A stretch of DNA of 64,000 nt, taken from positions 148,237,744-148,301,743 of the forward strand of contig NC_081407.1 in the NCBI RefSeq assembly GCF_030272615.1, given 5' to 3'. The position numbers and the translations under genes were made by a program. A model generated the notes under the pieces. The model did no database searches, was not told where the DNA came from, and was given only the letters and a program-made list of their open reading frames with translations. The first letter of the stretch is position 1; each line of letters begins with the position of its first letter. This DNA comes from Cryptomeria japonica (taxonomy: Eukaryota; Streptophyta; Pinopsida; Cupressales; Cupressaceae). Positions 22,708-34,457 of this stretch are shown here, one piece after another.

Positions 22708-22962
22708 GTTTCCCACTGTGGTTTCTCCCCTTATAGGGTTTCCACATACAAATATATGTGTTATGTGTTGTGGATGTTATTTGTCTTTCTATTTCATGCA
22801 TTAAACTTTACCGGTTCTGCTATTAACTTTGAAATTGTCAACCGACATTAAGTTTGGTTTACTGATATTATGCATCAAGTTTGATTAAGTTATATTTGGG
22901 TTGAAATCAAGAGACAACTGATTCAACCCCCCCCCCCTCTCAGTTGCCTCTGGGTCTTAACA
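22708..22962 (+). repeat. Family A 3' LTR, second segment
   Basis: Resumes exactly where 1639 stopped: GTTTCCCACTGTGGTTTCTCCCC, then TTCATGCATTAAACTTTACCGG and the end GGGTCTTAACA. Aligns to 34210-34457. The bases after it (TTTCC) belong to the Ty3 element. Confidence 0.9.
22915..22946 (+). other. U5 C-loop hairpin, family A
   Basis: CAACTGA (22915-22921) pairs with TCAGTTG (22940-22946) across a loop with a run of 11 C. The same structure is at 34415-34441. Confidence 0.7.
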
Positions 22963-25076
22963 TTTCCTTGCATGAAATTAAAATAGATAGGATGAGAAAA
23001 GAGAAGGAAAATTTGCAGAGGGAATTAGAGAAAGATGAATTAGAAGTAGCTAATGCTGAGGTCAGAAGAAAAATTGACTACCTAAAAGCCCCTCCAATAA
23101 CTTTCCCTTCAATGGATAAGAGTAAACCTATACCTCAATATACTTCACACTCTATAATGAAAACTCAACCAACCATGCCCATGAATACTATTCCACCTCC
23201 GAACCAATATGCCCCTATTAACCAAAATAACCCTGCCTTTTCTTTTAATGTTGCTCTAGTAAGTCAAATACCTCTTGTACAACCCCCCAACTAGAATAAC
23301 CAAGTTTCTCGAGTTGGTGGTCCAAGTTCAAGAATGAATGCAGGGAATAATTGTGTCAGTAACTAGTTCCAGAGAAGACCCATCAATGTGGAATTGTATA
23401 GATAGATTTTCTTTGATGGGATCCCAAGTTATCCGAACCATGTCCCTATTGAAATGAGGGACAAACTTCAAAAATTTGCTGGAAATAATGCCATAAGTGC
23501 ATAGGAGCATCTAAAGTCTTTTGGTGATATGATTAATGATTATGAGATTGCAAACGATGATGTGATCATGAAATTGTTTGTGCAATCTTTAGTTGAAGAT
23601 GCTCAGGATTGGTATAGAGGGTTGCCCATAGATAGCATAAGTTCTTGGGAAGAATTCAAGAATTGCTTTCAAGAGTAGTATGGGGACAAGACAAATGTGA
23701 GCTTCATGCTAAATGAATTTAATAATATCAAAAAATCTGATAACGAGGCTGTCACAGACTTTAATGCAAGGTTCCAAAAGGCAATGCATATATTATTTCA
23801 AGTGATGAGGTTAGATGAAAATGTATGTCTTACCACTTATTATAATGCCTTTGACCCAAACATGGCCTACGTCCTCAAAGATAAAAACCCACACGGTTTA
23901 AGGGATGCTTTCAGAATTGCAATAAATGTGGAAATTAATAGGAAAGCATCAGGTAAAGTGGGAAGAAGAACTGATGGCAAACTGTGGCAAGAGCAAAAAC
24001 CACAACCAAATAAAGCCTCTAAAGAAGAGGATAAGATTGAGAAACTGATGACTATTGTGAAATACCTCACTGCAAAGGTGAGGAAGAGTGATAAACCTCA
24101 CTACAATTGGAAAGATAGGCCTACTAGGTTACATGATATGCCATATAACACTACCTAGAAAGATGGCAAACCTATGCAAGGCAAGCCAAGAAGTGCATAG
24201 AATCATGATACTCCTAACCCTTTAAAAGGTGGAAACATGCATAATGTGGAGAATACTCCTTGGTGTGCAGCATGTGATGGACCACATTCCCCTTATCAGT
24301 GTGTTGTGGATTAGGCTTTAAATGAATCTATGAGGAGTGAGGGTGAATTAAGATATTAGAATGAGGGTAAGCCTGTAGTAAATATGTTTGAAACCATTGT
24401 TGAAATTGATTATGAGTCTTCACAAGATGAAGCAAGTGAGTATGATGCATTAAGCAGTAATGCAAATTTCCATGGGAAATTAACAATTGATTGACATCCT
24501 ACCTTAAACGTGGTGACAATTGAGGATGAAGAAGTTCATCTTAGAAGGCCTAGTGAGGAAGAAGTCAAGAACCCCACTAAAGCTGCAATAGCTAAGGCCA
24601 AACATAATTATAGAGAAGTAGCAAGAAAGATGAGAATCAAGGTGAGCCTGGTTCCATGTTTATTAGAAAAATTTTCCAGAAAAAGGTGGTTAATAGTAAA
24701 TACTTCTGCCAAAGATGGCCATGCTAAAAAGGATCAGTCCAACGCTTCAGGGAAATCTGAAGAAGTTAGTGCGACTAGTAATTCATTTGAGACCACTGCT
24801 GATAAGAAAGCAAGTCACCAAAAGGCAGAGAAGGTTAAAGCCCATACTGAGTCAAACATTAATTCTGCATTTGATATGACTCAGGCTTTAACCCAGATGA
24901 AAGTTACAGTACCACTGATAGAGCTATTAAAAATAAAACAACACAGAGAAGCCGCATTTTCTCTACTTTCTAGTATATCGGATATAGGTGAATCTTCACC
25001 TAGAGGTACTGAAAAGGATAAAAGGGATCAAGAGCAAAAAATTCAAGAAATTTATGTGGGAACAAAAATTACTTAG
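22963..25076 (+). pseudogene. Tat-like element Gag region
   Basis: One frame runs from the left junction to 25076 with about eleven in-frame stops and no clear frameshift. N-terminal coiled coil (IDRMRKEKENLQRELEKDE), a Pro/Gln-rich linker, then the retrotransposon Gag core: FVQSLVEDAQDWYRGL, WEEFKNCFQE, FNARFQKAMHI. Further on is a zinc-knuckle-like WCAACDGPHSPYQC and a long charged tail. The Gag core assembles the particle. Stops include 23292, 23676, 24156 and 25074. Confidence 0.8.
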
Positions 25077-25620
25077 GAACCTTCTCAAGTTGATCCTTTT
25101 TATGTGATTATTAGTTAGCAATAGACTAATAAAAAATTGTATGATAGATTCTGGTGCTGCTGCAAATGTGATGCCATATGGGGTCATGAAAGAGTTGGGG
25201 TTGTCAGTAAATACCTTGTATGGAAAGTGTTATGCTATGGATAACGGAGAAGTACCTGTTGTGGGTACAATGAAATATGTAGAAGTAAAAATAGCAGCAT
25301 TCCCAGAGGCCACCTATAAGATGGATGTCATAGTAGCTAACACCAACCCTCATTATGGGATGCTTTTATCTAGACAATGGGCTACAGTAGTTGGAGGAAA
25401 TGTCCAATTAGACCTCTCATATGAAACCATCCCAGTGAATGGACATTAGGTGAAATTATATAGAAAACCATGTGCCCCAAGGGTCATTGAGAAAATAGAC
25501 CCTAACATGCTTAATTGCATGATTGATGTGGACCTTGACAACTTTAGAATTGAACTAATTCAGCCTCAACTAAAAAATATAGACCCTATTGTTAATGAAT
25601 TGGAATTTCAATAGGAAGGC
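25077..25620 (+). pseudogene. Tat-like element aspartic protease
   Basis: CMIDSGAAANVMP gives the catalytic DSGA of a retroviral-type aspartic protease. The flap/hydrophobic strand VEVKIAAFPEATYKMDVIVA and the closing NPHYGMLLSRQW follow. Open from 25141 to 25449, then a stop. Frame changes relative to Gag around 25080-25140. Confidence 0.82.
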
Positions 25621-26379
25621 TTATGGTAGATGTACTTTGATGGAGCTTGTTCCAAAGAATGATCTGGAATAGGATTACTTTTTGTTTCCCCATCAGGTAT
25701 TACTTTTAAATACTCTTTTCTATTGGCTTTTCAGTGCACAAATAATATAGCTGAATACGAGGCCTTATTATTGGGGTTGGAAATTGCCAAGAAACATGGG
25801 ATTTGGTTGTTAAGAGTCTTTGGAGATTTAGAACTTATGGTTTATCATATTAGATCGAAATATGCATCTAAGAATGACAGGTTAAAAAAGTATAAACATG
25901 TTGTTTGGGATGTGATTGAGTACTTTGATGCATTTTCAATTGATTGGATTGAAAGGTCAAAAAACATTGTGGCAGATTTCTTAGCTAATGTTGCATTGAA
26001 AAATGATGATGCAACACTAACTGGAGTATCAATAGTTGAAATCAAGGCCAAACCTGCTATTCTAGACAATGTGTATAACTGGAAGGTATTCGAAAGTGAT
26101 GATGATATACTGAGGTTTGTACAATGCATTGATGAATATGAAGGTCAGAAAATTGATTGTAATGCATTAGTAGAAGTGGTAGATAAGAAAGAAATAGTTT
26201 TTGTAAATGACATAGTTCAACTAGAAACTAATGAGATACCCAGAGGACTAGTGGAACTAGAGGGTATGTTCAGCTATAGTGATAGTCATTTACACCAGAA
26301 GTCATCTACTAAGTTAGAAGAATTGGAAGAGGTAAACTTAGGGATAGAGTCATCCCCTAAGTTGGTATATATTGGGAAA
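25621..26379 (+). pseudogene. Tat-like element archaeal-type RNase H, placed before RT
   Basis: Motifs in order: MYFDGACSKE (first Asp), GIGLLFVSPSG, NNIAEYEALLLGLEIAKK (Glu), VFGDLELMVYHI (Asp), WIERSKNIVADFLANVAL (last Asp). These are the four acidic residues of an active RNase HI fold of the aRNH type. Stops fall before MYFDG and after SKE. The stretch after 26010 is a spacer with no recognised domain. In the Tat elements I know, this domain usually follows the gypsy RNase H; here it lies between protease and RT. Confidence 0.8.
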
Positions 26380-27369
26380 AGTTTGCATTCCCATATCAAG
26401 GCTAACCTCATTAATCTGTTAAAAAAGTACAAAGATGTTTTTGCTTGGTCTTATGATGACCTGAAGGCGTACAGACAAGATTTATTTCAGCATGAAGTAC
26501 CTCTGCATCTTGATGCTAAGCCTTTCAGACAAAAGCAAAGACCTATTAACCCACTCTTGGAACCCAAAATGCAGCAAGAACTAACTAAGCTGAGGGAAGG
26601 GGAATTATAAAGCCTATAAGGCATTCATCTTGGGTATCCAATCTGGTTCCTATCAGGAAGAAGAATGGGGACATAAGACTATATGTAAATTTTAGGAATT
26701 TGAATGTCACTTCTCTTAAGGACAACTACTCATCGCCAAACATGGAAGCTATGCTACAAAGGGTGACTGGTTGTGATTTATTATCAATGATGGATGGATT
26801 CTCTAGTTATAATCAAGTATTAGTAAAAGAGTCTAAGCAGTTCAAGACTGCTTTTACTACCCCATGGGGAACCTAAGTTTATGTAACGATGCCATTTGGT
26901 TTAAAGAATCCTAGGGCAACTTTTCAGAGGGCTATGGATGTAGCCTTCAAATAATTTATTAACATCATAATGGTTGTTTACCAGGACGATCTTACATTTT
27001 TTTCAAAGAAGGCAGATGATCACTGTGGTCATTTGGAAAAAATATTTTGTAAGGCTTTGGAATTCGGTGTCTCTAAATCCCAAAAAATGTCACTTTGCTA
27101 TAGCTGAAGGAAAGTTATTAGGATATATTATTTCTAAGGAAGGGGTTAGGATTGACCCTGAGAGAATTGAGGTTATTAACAATGTGCCTCAACCAAAGAA
27201 TGTTAAAGGAATTCAGTCCTTCTTGGGTAAGGTGAATTTCGTCAGACGGTTTATAGCCAACTTTGCCGAGATCGTTAAGCCTATTGTTAAGCTACTAAAA
27301 AAGGATATCAAGTTTGCATGGGATGAGGAAGAAACACAGGCCTTTGATAAGATTAAAAAGGCTATTTAG
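26380..27369 (+). pseudogene. Tat-like element reverse transcriptase
   Basis: Starts with LLKKYKDVFAWSYDDL and HLDAKPFRQKQRPINP, shifts frame at about 26608, then reads NLVPIRKKNGDIRLYVNFR, LLSMMDGFSSYNQVLV, FKTAFTTPWGT, MPFGLKNPRATFQRAM and the catalytic box VVYQDDLTFF (about 26974-27003; Q where most gypsy RTs have L or I, the two Asp retained). It returns to the earlier frame at SLNPKKCHFAIAEGKLLGYIIS and ends RFIANFAEIVKPI. Frameshifts and stops make it non-functional. Confidence 0.87.
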
Positions 27370-27929
27370 GAAGCCCCAGTGCTAAAATCTCCTGATTATA
27401 GTAAACCTTTTTCATTATTTTCCTTTGCTTCTTACCATACAATAGCAGTAGTTTTGCTTTAGAAGGATGATGAAGGGTATGAACATCCAATTTATTTTTA
27501 TAGTAGATCTTTGTAGGTTGCTGAGTTAAAATATTAAATTATGGAAAAAAAGGCATATGCTTTGGTCAAGGTTGTTAAAGCATTCAGGCTGTATCTTGTA
27601 AATGCAAGAGTAGTTGCTTATGTCCCACATGCAGTTGTTAAGGATATTTTATCCCAGTCTGAAGTTATTGGTAAAAGGTGCAGGTGGATAAATAGGATGC
27701 AGGAGTTTGATCTTGAGATTAAGATCACCAAACAGCATTGAAACTAAAGAGGTATGGTCACTAGTATTGAAATGCAAAGGTTGTGCACTTCTTAAAAAAT
27801 GCAGCATGTCTAGAAGGAATGACCCACAATTAGAAGAGAACATTAAAGCTAAAGTCACATAAATATGTTCTCGTTCAGGGAGACATATATTGGAGAAACA
27901 AAGATGGGGCATTATTGATGTGTTTAGAT
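27370..27929 (+). pseudogene. Tat-like element gypsy RNase H and linker
   Basis: APVLKSPDYSKPFSLFSFAS, HPIYFYSRSL, AELKY and EKKAYALVKVVKAFRLYL are the usual gypsy RNase H landmarks, with stops after VVLL, SRSL and ELKY. The tail (27745-27929) is full of stops. Confidence 0.8.
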
Positions 27930-28212
27930 GACTCCTAAGCTCAAAAGGTGCTGATAGAGATGCATAATGAAGTATGTGGAGGTTACTATTCAGCAAAGAC
28001 AAGTGCTGGCAAAATAATTAGGGCAGAATACTACTGGCCTACCTTGTTTAAAGATACCCACAAGTATGTCCAGATATGTGACCCTTGTCAGAAGTTTGCT
28101 TCCAAATTGAAGTATGTTGGTGCCTTGCCACTTAACCCTGTTGAAGTTGAGGAGCCTTTTGTTCAATGGGGTATGGACTTCATTGGAGAGAACAAAAAAA
28201 TCAAGTCGAGGT
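27930..28212 (+). pseudogene. Tat-like element integrase, N-terminal fragment
   Basis: The HHCC zinc-binding part is clear: MHNEVCGGYYSAKTSAGKII, YYWPTLFKDTHKYVQICDPC and QKF, then WGMDFIGE, where the first catalytic Asp lies. It is cut at 28212 by the family-A LTR, so the rest of the core is missing. Confidence 0.88.
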
Positions 28213-29261
28213 TGTTAGGACCCAGAGGCAACTAAGAGGGAGGGGGTGAATCAGTTGTCTATTAATTTCAACCCAAATATAACTTAATCAAACTTGATGC
28301 ATAATATCCGTAAACCAAACTTAATGTCGGTTGACATTTTAACAATTAATAACAGTACTGGTAAAGTTTAATGCATGAAATAGAAAGACAAATAACATCC
28401 ACAACACATAACACAGATATTTGTACATGGAAACCCTGTAAGGGGAAAAACCACGGTGGGAAACCTTACCCACAATCAGATGATACTACTGCAGATAGTA
28501 TGCATGTACAAATGGGGTCTGCACATGCAGAAAGGCCAACTGCCTAGAGCTCACTACTTAATCACAAGATGGGAGTCACACTAACTACATTTGGATGGTT
28601 AAATCCAATGATAATGTACTGCTCAAAATAACATCTTCATATGCTGGATTCAGTACTAATTAAGCTCTAATTGTCTTCTTCATACCTTCCTTCAATCTTC
28701 AAATGATGTCTGTGAGAGCAGCTCTGATTATATTTGCATATACCTTATTACATTCCTCTTTCACACTACTACTTCTTAATCTCACAAATGAGATCTTACA
28801 TATATACCAAAACCTAAGAACAAATGTGTAGGTCGACTCACTAAGAATATTACAATTAAATCAATTACAAATGAATCAATATGCGATGCATCATGTCAGC
28901 TCAATGCATTTACAATAATAACCAATCAATAAATCATCTCCATAACATGTCGTGTTGATCTGGAATAGATAATGCTTGACGGTCCATAACCTAGACCAAT
29001 TTGCTAGTAACAGAAAATATGCAAACTCGATTAGACCAATAACCAAATCACCAAAACCATGTCTTTGACATAACTAAGTAATCTCTAGATGATAAGAGAT
29101 CATCCTCAGTGCTGGTGAACAACATAACCTGTCGGTGAACCAAATACTGGTGACTGTGCATAAGTCATTGAACATGCCAGTGAACATAACCAAAGATCTC
29201 CAGTGCTAATAAGTGTTGACATCAATGATAAAACCAATGCAACACATCCAAAATACCAACA
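28213..29261 (-). repeat. Family A 3' LTR, minus strand
   Basis: 1049 bp; left edge TGTTAGGACCC, right edge ACCAACA before the polypurine tract. It has TCTGCA-CA-TGCAGA at 28518-28531, in which the outer pair is changed on both sides relative to CCTGCA/TGCAGG of family C. The U5 hairpin arm is CAACTAA against TCAGTTG (one change). Confidence 0.92.
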
Positions 29262-29650
29262 ATCTCCCCCTTTTGCATTGATGGCAACACAAGATGGAAA
29301 AACCATCTAAGTGCCAAAGCAAAAATGCCAAAAACCAAAAACCAAAAACCAACAATCTCCCAAAGAGATCAATTACTAGAAATCAAAATACAGAATATTA
29401 CTCCCCCAAAGAATAATTTCTCCCTGAAAGATAATGTGTTAAGATAATGTGTTTTTCCATAGATATCTCTCCCCCTTTGACATCAAATGCCAAAGCAATA
29501 CAAAAACCAGATACAACCAGTTCATAGAACTAATTACAAATACCAATTGTTATAACCAACTACTCCCCCTAAGAAGTAGCTCTCCTCCATCAAAGTCGGA
29601 AAAAGGTTTCTCTGTTAATTCATGTCGGTTTGATGTCAATCTCCAACTAT
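29262..29650 (-). other. Family A 3' leader, minus strand
   Basis: Polypurine tract CAAAAGGGGGAGAT next to the LTR. Further G-rich purine blocks lie near 29404, 29470 and 29563, the last in an imperfect hairpin (CTACT/AGTAG arms). No coding content. Confidence 0.7.
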
Positions 29651-31150
29651 TTAAGTCTCTACCGGTGAGGGTATAACCCCAAGCTTCTCTATGAGATATT
29701 CAAAAGTTTCCTTAGGGAAGGGCTTAGTAAAGATATCTGCAATCTACTCTTTAGTATTCACATAAACCAATTTCACTTCTTTTTCTTCAACATTCTCTTT
29801 CAAAAAACTGAATTTGATAGAAACTTGTTTAGTTTTAGAGTGAAATACTGGATTCTTGGATATATCAATTGTTGCCATATTATCACAGTAAATGATTATA
29901 GGTTGTTTGCATTTTACCTTTATGTCCTTCAACATTTTCTTAATCCATAATACCTGAGTATAATTAGTTGTTGCTGCAACATATTCTGATTCTGTTGTTG
30001 ATAATGATGTACAACTCCGTTTCTTACTCAACCATGAAATCAATCTGCTACCAAGAAAGAATGCTCCGTCAGTGGTGCTCTTTCTGTCATCTACATCTCC
30101 TGCCCAATTTGTATCTGTGTATGCACATAAATCAAAATTTTCATCTTTAGGATACCATAAACCAAGATTTGTTGTGCCTTGTAAATACCGAAAAAATCTT
30201 TTTCACTGTCGATTCATGATTTTCCTTAGGATTACTCTGAAATCTTGAAACAATACATACTGCATTCCTAATATCAGGTCTTGTTTCTGTCAAATACAGT
30301 AAACCTCCAATCATAGATTATATCTTGTTGGATTAACAAGTGTTGATTCATCCTTCAATGATAGTTTATCAGTTATAGTCATGGGAGTACTTACCGGTTT
30401 AGAGTTTTCCATACCAAATTTATTTAGTAGTTCTTTCAAGTACTTTGATTGACATTTGAATATACCTTTATCAGTCTATGAAATCTGCAATCCTAAAAAG
30501 AATTTTATCTCCCCAATCATAGACATTTCAAATTCTTCTTGCATCTTATTAGAAAAGTCTTTACACAATCCATCTTCTCCTCCAAAAATGATATCATCAA
30601 CAAAAACTTCAATAACCAAGATGTCATCATTAGTCACTTTGAAAGTTAAGTTGTTATTAGCATTACCTTTAGTGTAACCAAGCTTCAAAAGATATTTGTC
30701 CAATCTAGCATACCAAGCTCTAGGAGCTTGCTTTAATCCATATAAAGCTTTCCTTAACCTGCAAACCATATCTTTGTCATTTGTCAAATAAAATCCATCA
30801 AGTTGTTCAATATAAACTTCCTCTTCAATATCACCATTTAGAAATGCACATTTAACATCCATTTGATATACTTTATAGTTCTTGTGTGCTGGAAATGCTA
30901 GAAATAGTCTGACTGCCTCAATTCTAGCTACCGGTGCAAAGGTTTCATTGTAATCAATTTCCTCTTTCTGTGAATATACCTTACACACTTATCTTGCTTT
31001 GTTTCTAATTACCTTACCATCTTCATTAAGTTTATTTCTGAATACCAATTTAGTTCCAATTACATTTTTGTTTTCAGGTCGGGGAACCAATGTCCATGTG
31101 TTATTCTTTTCAATTTTTTCCAATTCATCTTCCATAGCTTTAATCTAATG
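29651..31150 (-). pseudogene. Family A RNase H and reverse transcriptase, minus strand
   Basis: RT is open from 30988 to 30476: [59 protein letters not shown] and EVFVDDIIFGG (catalytic FVDD). RNase H: CAYTDTNWAGDVDDRKSTT, GAFFLGSRLISWLSKK, STTESEYVAATTN, YCDNMATIDISKNP and IADIFTKPFPKETFEYL, ending at the stop 29651-29653. Stops and frame changes occur near 29743, 30190, 30320 and 30475. Confidence 0.92.
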
Positions 31151-32400
31151 TTTATCTTCACATGACTCAAAAATAGTTGTTGGTTCAATTTGAGAAATTA
31201 AGCATACCTCTTCATTTTCTAGTATTCCTCTTGTCATAGCACTTTGATACTTATTCCCAATTATCTGACTTTCAGAGTGATTCAATCTTACATGCCTGGG
31301 TGTATTTACTTGTTGTTGTTCTTCAGTCATTGTGGAATTCTCAGATGATGCCGATGTGACTGGATCAACATTCTGTATCGGTGCACTCAGTGTAGGTTCA
31401 TTTGTGATTATTTCAATTGCCAGTTCAGAGTCCATAGACCTTGAATTACCTCTAAATTGTTCATCAATCTTCACATTTGCACTCTCAATGATTTTCTGCA
31501 ATCTTTTATTAAAACATCTATATGCCTTGCTCTTAGATGAATAACCAAGAAATATTCCTTCATCACTTCTAGGATAAAATTTACCAATATAATCATCTCT
31601 CCTAATATAACTTGTTTCCAAATATTCTGAAATATTTAAGAGTAGGAGTATTACCAAACCATAGTTCATGAGGGGTCTTACCGGTTTCACCTTTGATGTG
31701 AGCTTTGTTGAATGTGTAAACCATTGTATTCACTTCTCTCCAATATACATGAGGTAGGTTTGCTTCTAATATCATGCTTCTAGCTGCATCCAGAATAGTT
31801 TTGTTCTTCCTTTCCACAACTCCATTCTGTTGGGGTGTTCGAGGTGTTGATAACTGTCTTCTGATTCCATTCACTTCACAGAATGTATTAAATTCCTTAG
31901 ATGTGAATTCACCTCCTTGATCTGATGTTAAACATTTGATTTTTTTACCAGTTTCATTCTCTTCCATTACCTTGAATAGTTTGAATTTCCCAAAAGCTTT
32001 TGATTTCTCCCTGAGAAAAGTAGCCCAACACATTCTAGAATAATCATCAATGATTAGCATAAAATATCTATCTCCTTGTAAACTTCTAGTTCTTGTCAGA
32101 CCACATAAATCAGTATGAATTAAATCAAGAACATTATTGGATTTCTCTAGGATACTCTTAAAAGTTTCTCTAACTTGTTTTCCAAATTGACATTCCTTAC
32201 ATACCGGATTGTGAGGTTTTACAATTTTAGGTAAATCCCTTACTGCCTTAGTTGTACTAATCTTCACAATGCAATCAAAATTTACATGACAAATTCTCTT
32301 ATGCCATAACCAACTTTCATCAATATGTGCAACTAAGCATGTCTTCTCATTGTTATTCAAATGAAAGATATTACCTCTAGTCTAATTACCAGTTGCAATT
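31151..32400 (-). pseudogene. Family A integrase, minus strand
   Basis: Open from 32360 to 31602 and, in another frame, 31690 to 31145. It shows the HHCC finger (WLWHKRICHVNFD...VCKECQFGK), HTDLCGLTRTRS (Asp), TSDQGGEF (Asp) and QQNGVVERKN (Glu), then LPHVYWREV. One frameshift near 31640 leads into GIFLGYSSKSKAYRCF and the linker. The catalytic triad is intact apart from that shift. Confidence 0.92.
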
Positions 32401-32540
32401 TCCAAACCAGTTCTATTCATGATTTTGCATTTACCATTCTTGAATTGTAACTGAAATCCTTTCTCAACTAATTGACCAACACTCAAAAGATTATGCTTCA
32501 AACCTTCAACATAATAAACGTTGTCAGTATTGTATGTGTG
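32401..32540 (-). pseudogene. Family A protease C-terminus, cut at an inversion junction
   Basis: DNVYYVEGLKHNLLSVGQL and KGFQLQFKNGKCKI are the conserved protease tail preceding integrase. The sequence changes to plus-strand RNase H at about 32535-32545. Confidence 0.8.
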
Positions 32541-33009
32541 TACAAATGCTAATTAGGCAGGAGATGTAGATGACAGAAAGAGCACCACCGGCGAGGCATT
32601 CTTTCTTGGTAGCAGATTGATTTCATTGTTGAGCAAGAAACAAAGTTGTACATCATTATCAACAGTAGAATCAAAATATGTTGCAATAGAAACTAATTGT
32701 ACTCAGGTATTATGGATTAAGAAAATGTTGAAGGACATAAAGGTAAAATGCAAAGAACCTATAATCATCTATTGTGATAATTCAGCAGCAATTGATATAT
32801 CTAAGAACCCAGTATTTCACTCTAAAACTAAACATGTTTCTATCAAATACAATTTTCTGAAAGAGAATGTTGAAGCAAAAGAAGTGAGATTGGTTTATGT
32901 GAATACTAAAGAGCAGATTGTAGATATCTTTACTAAGCCTTTGCCTAAGGAAACTTTTGAATATCTCAAAGAGAAGCTTGGAGTTATACCCTCACCGGTA
33001 GAGACTTAG
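32541..33009 (+). pseudogene. Family A RNase H C-terminal part, plus strand
   Basis: Starts within CTNAN-stop-AGDVDDRKSTT, followed by AFFLGSRLISLLSKKQSC, STVESKYVA, TQVLWIKKMLKDIK, YCDNSAAIDISKNPVFHSKT and QIVDIFTKPLPKETFEYL, closing PSPVET-stop (33007-33009). Better preserved than the copy at 1-441. RT and everything upstream are absent. Confidence 0.92.
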
Positions 33010-33393
33010 ATAGTTGATGCTTGGCATCAAATCGACAGAATTTACAGAGAAACCTTTTTCCATCTTTGATGGAGGAGAGCTACTTCTCAGGGGGAGTAGT
33101 TGGTATTTGTAATTGGTTCTATGAACTGGTTGTATCTGTTATTTGTATTTCTTTGGCATTCGATGTCAAAGGGGCAGAGATATCTAAGGAAAAAAAAACA
33201 TTATCCTTTGGGGACATTATCATTTGGGGAGAGATTATTCATTAGGGGAGAGATACATACTCTCTGCATTTGTATTTTGATTTTTGGTATTGATCTATTC
33301 TGGAGATTGTTGGTTTTTGGTTTTTGGCATTTCTGCTTTGGCACTTAGATGGTTTTTCCATCTTGTGTTGCCATCAATGCCAAAGGGGGAGAT
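33010..33393 (+). other. Family A 3' leader, plus strand
   Basis: G-rich purine blocks at about 33090 (TCAGGGGGAGTAG), 33167 and 33245, and the polypurine tract AAAGGGGGAGA at about 33382-33392 before the LTR. Confidence 0.75.
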
Positions 33394-34457
33394 TGTTGGT
33401 ATTATGGATAGGTTGCATTGGTTTTGTCATTGATGTCAACACTTATCAACACTTATCCTTCTGGAGATCTTTGGTTATGTTCACCGGCAAGTTCAGTGAC
33501 TTATGCATAGTCACTAGTATTTGGTTCACCGGCAAGTTATATTGTTCATCGACACTGAGGATGACTTGTTATCATCTGGAGATCACTTGGTTATGTCGAA
33601 GACATGGTTTGGACACTTGGTTTTGGTGATCTGGTTATTGGTCTAATCAGGTTGAAATATTTGTTGTTACCGGTAAATTGGTCTAGGTTATGGATCGGCA
33701 CACGTTATCTATTCCAGATCAGCATGACACGTTATGGAGATGATTTAATCAATTGGTATTGTTGTAATTACATTGAGCCGACATCATGCATCACATCTTA
33801 CTTGTTATAATTGATTCTATTGTAATATTCTTAATTAGACGACCTACACATTTGGTCTTAGGTTTTTGTATATATGTAAGATCTCAATTGTGAGATGAAA
33901 AGAGATATGTAAGGTTAAGGTATTGTAACATGGTATGTGCGAATATTGAAGATCATATGAGTAGACCATAGAGAACATTCAAGGAAGGTTTGAAGGAGAT
34001 AATCATAGCTTAACCGGTACTGAATCCAGCATTGGAGACGCTACTTTGAGCAGTACATTATTATTGGATTTAATCATCCAATTGTAGTCAGTGTGACTCC
34101 CATCTTGTGATTGAGCAGTGAGCTCTAGGCAACTGGCCTTTCTACATGTCCAGACCCCATTTGTATACACATACTATTTGCAATAGTATCATTTGATTGT
34201 GGGTAAGGTTTCCCATCATGGTTTTTCCCCTTACAAGGTTTCCACATATAAATCTATGTGTTATGTGTTGTAGATGTTGTTTCTCTTTCTATTTCATGCA
34301 TTAAGTTTCACCGGTATTGATATTAACTATTAATCTATTAACCGGCATTAAGTTTGGTTTACCGGTATTATGTATCAAGTTTGATTAAGTTATAATTGGG
34401 TTGAAATTAATAGACAACTGATTCACCCCCCCTCTCAGTTGCCTTCGGGTCCTAACA
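33394..34457 (+). repeat. Family A 3' LTR, plus strand (complete)
   Basis: 1064 bp from TGTTGGTATTATGG to GGGTCCTAACA. It has TATATAT near 33868, the R-region block GTGGGTAAGGTTTCCCATC near 34198 and the U5 hairpin 34415-34441. It serves as the reference for family A in this window. Confidence 0.93.
34415..34441 (+). other. U5 C-loop hairpin, family A
   Basis: CAACTGA (34415-34421) and TCAGTTG (34435-34441) are perfect arms around a C7 loop. Confidence 0.7.

Larger units (their letters stand above)
22963..28212 (+). mobile_element. Ty3/Gypsy element, Tat-like, truncated at both ends
   Basis: Plus-strand coding order: Gag, protease, an extra archaeal-type RNase H, RT, the normal RNase H, integrase. 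The left end abuts a family-A LTR and the right end is cut inside integrase by another family-A copy; no LTR of its own is visible. The extra RNase H is the hallmark of the plant Tat group. Many in-frame stops and a few frameshifts mark it as old. Confidence 0.85.
28213..32540 (-). mobile_element. Copia family A, 3' part, minus strand
   Basis: 3' LTR, 3' leader, RNase H, RT, integrase and the protease tail, all on the minus strand. Gag, PBS and 5' LTR are absent: at about 32540 it joins a plus-strand family-A fragment. The base quintets outside the outer LTR ends (GAGGT left, ACAAG right of 34457) do not match, so this is a rearranged composite and not one insertion. Confidence 0.88.
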
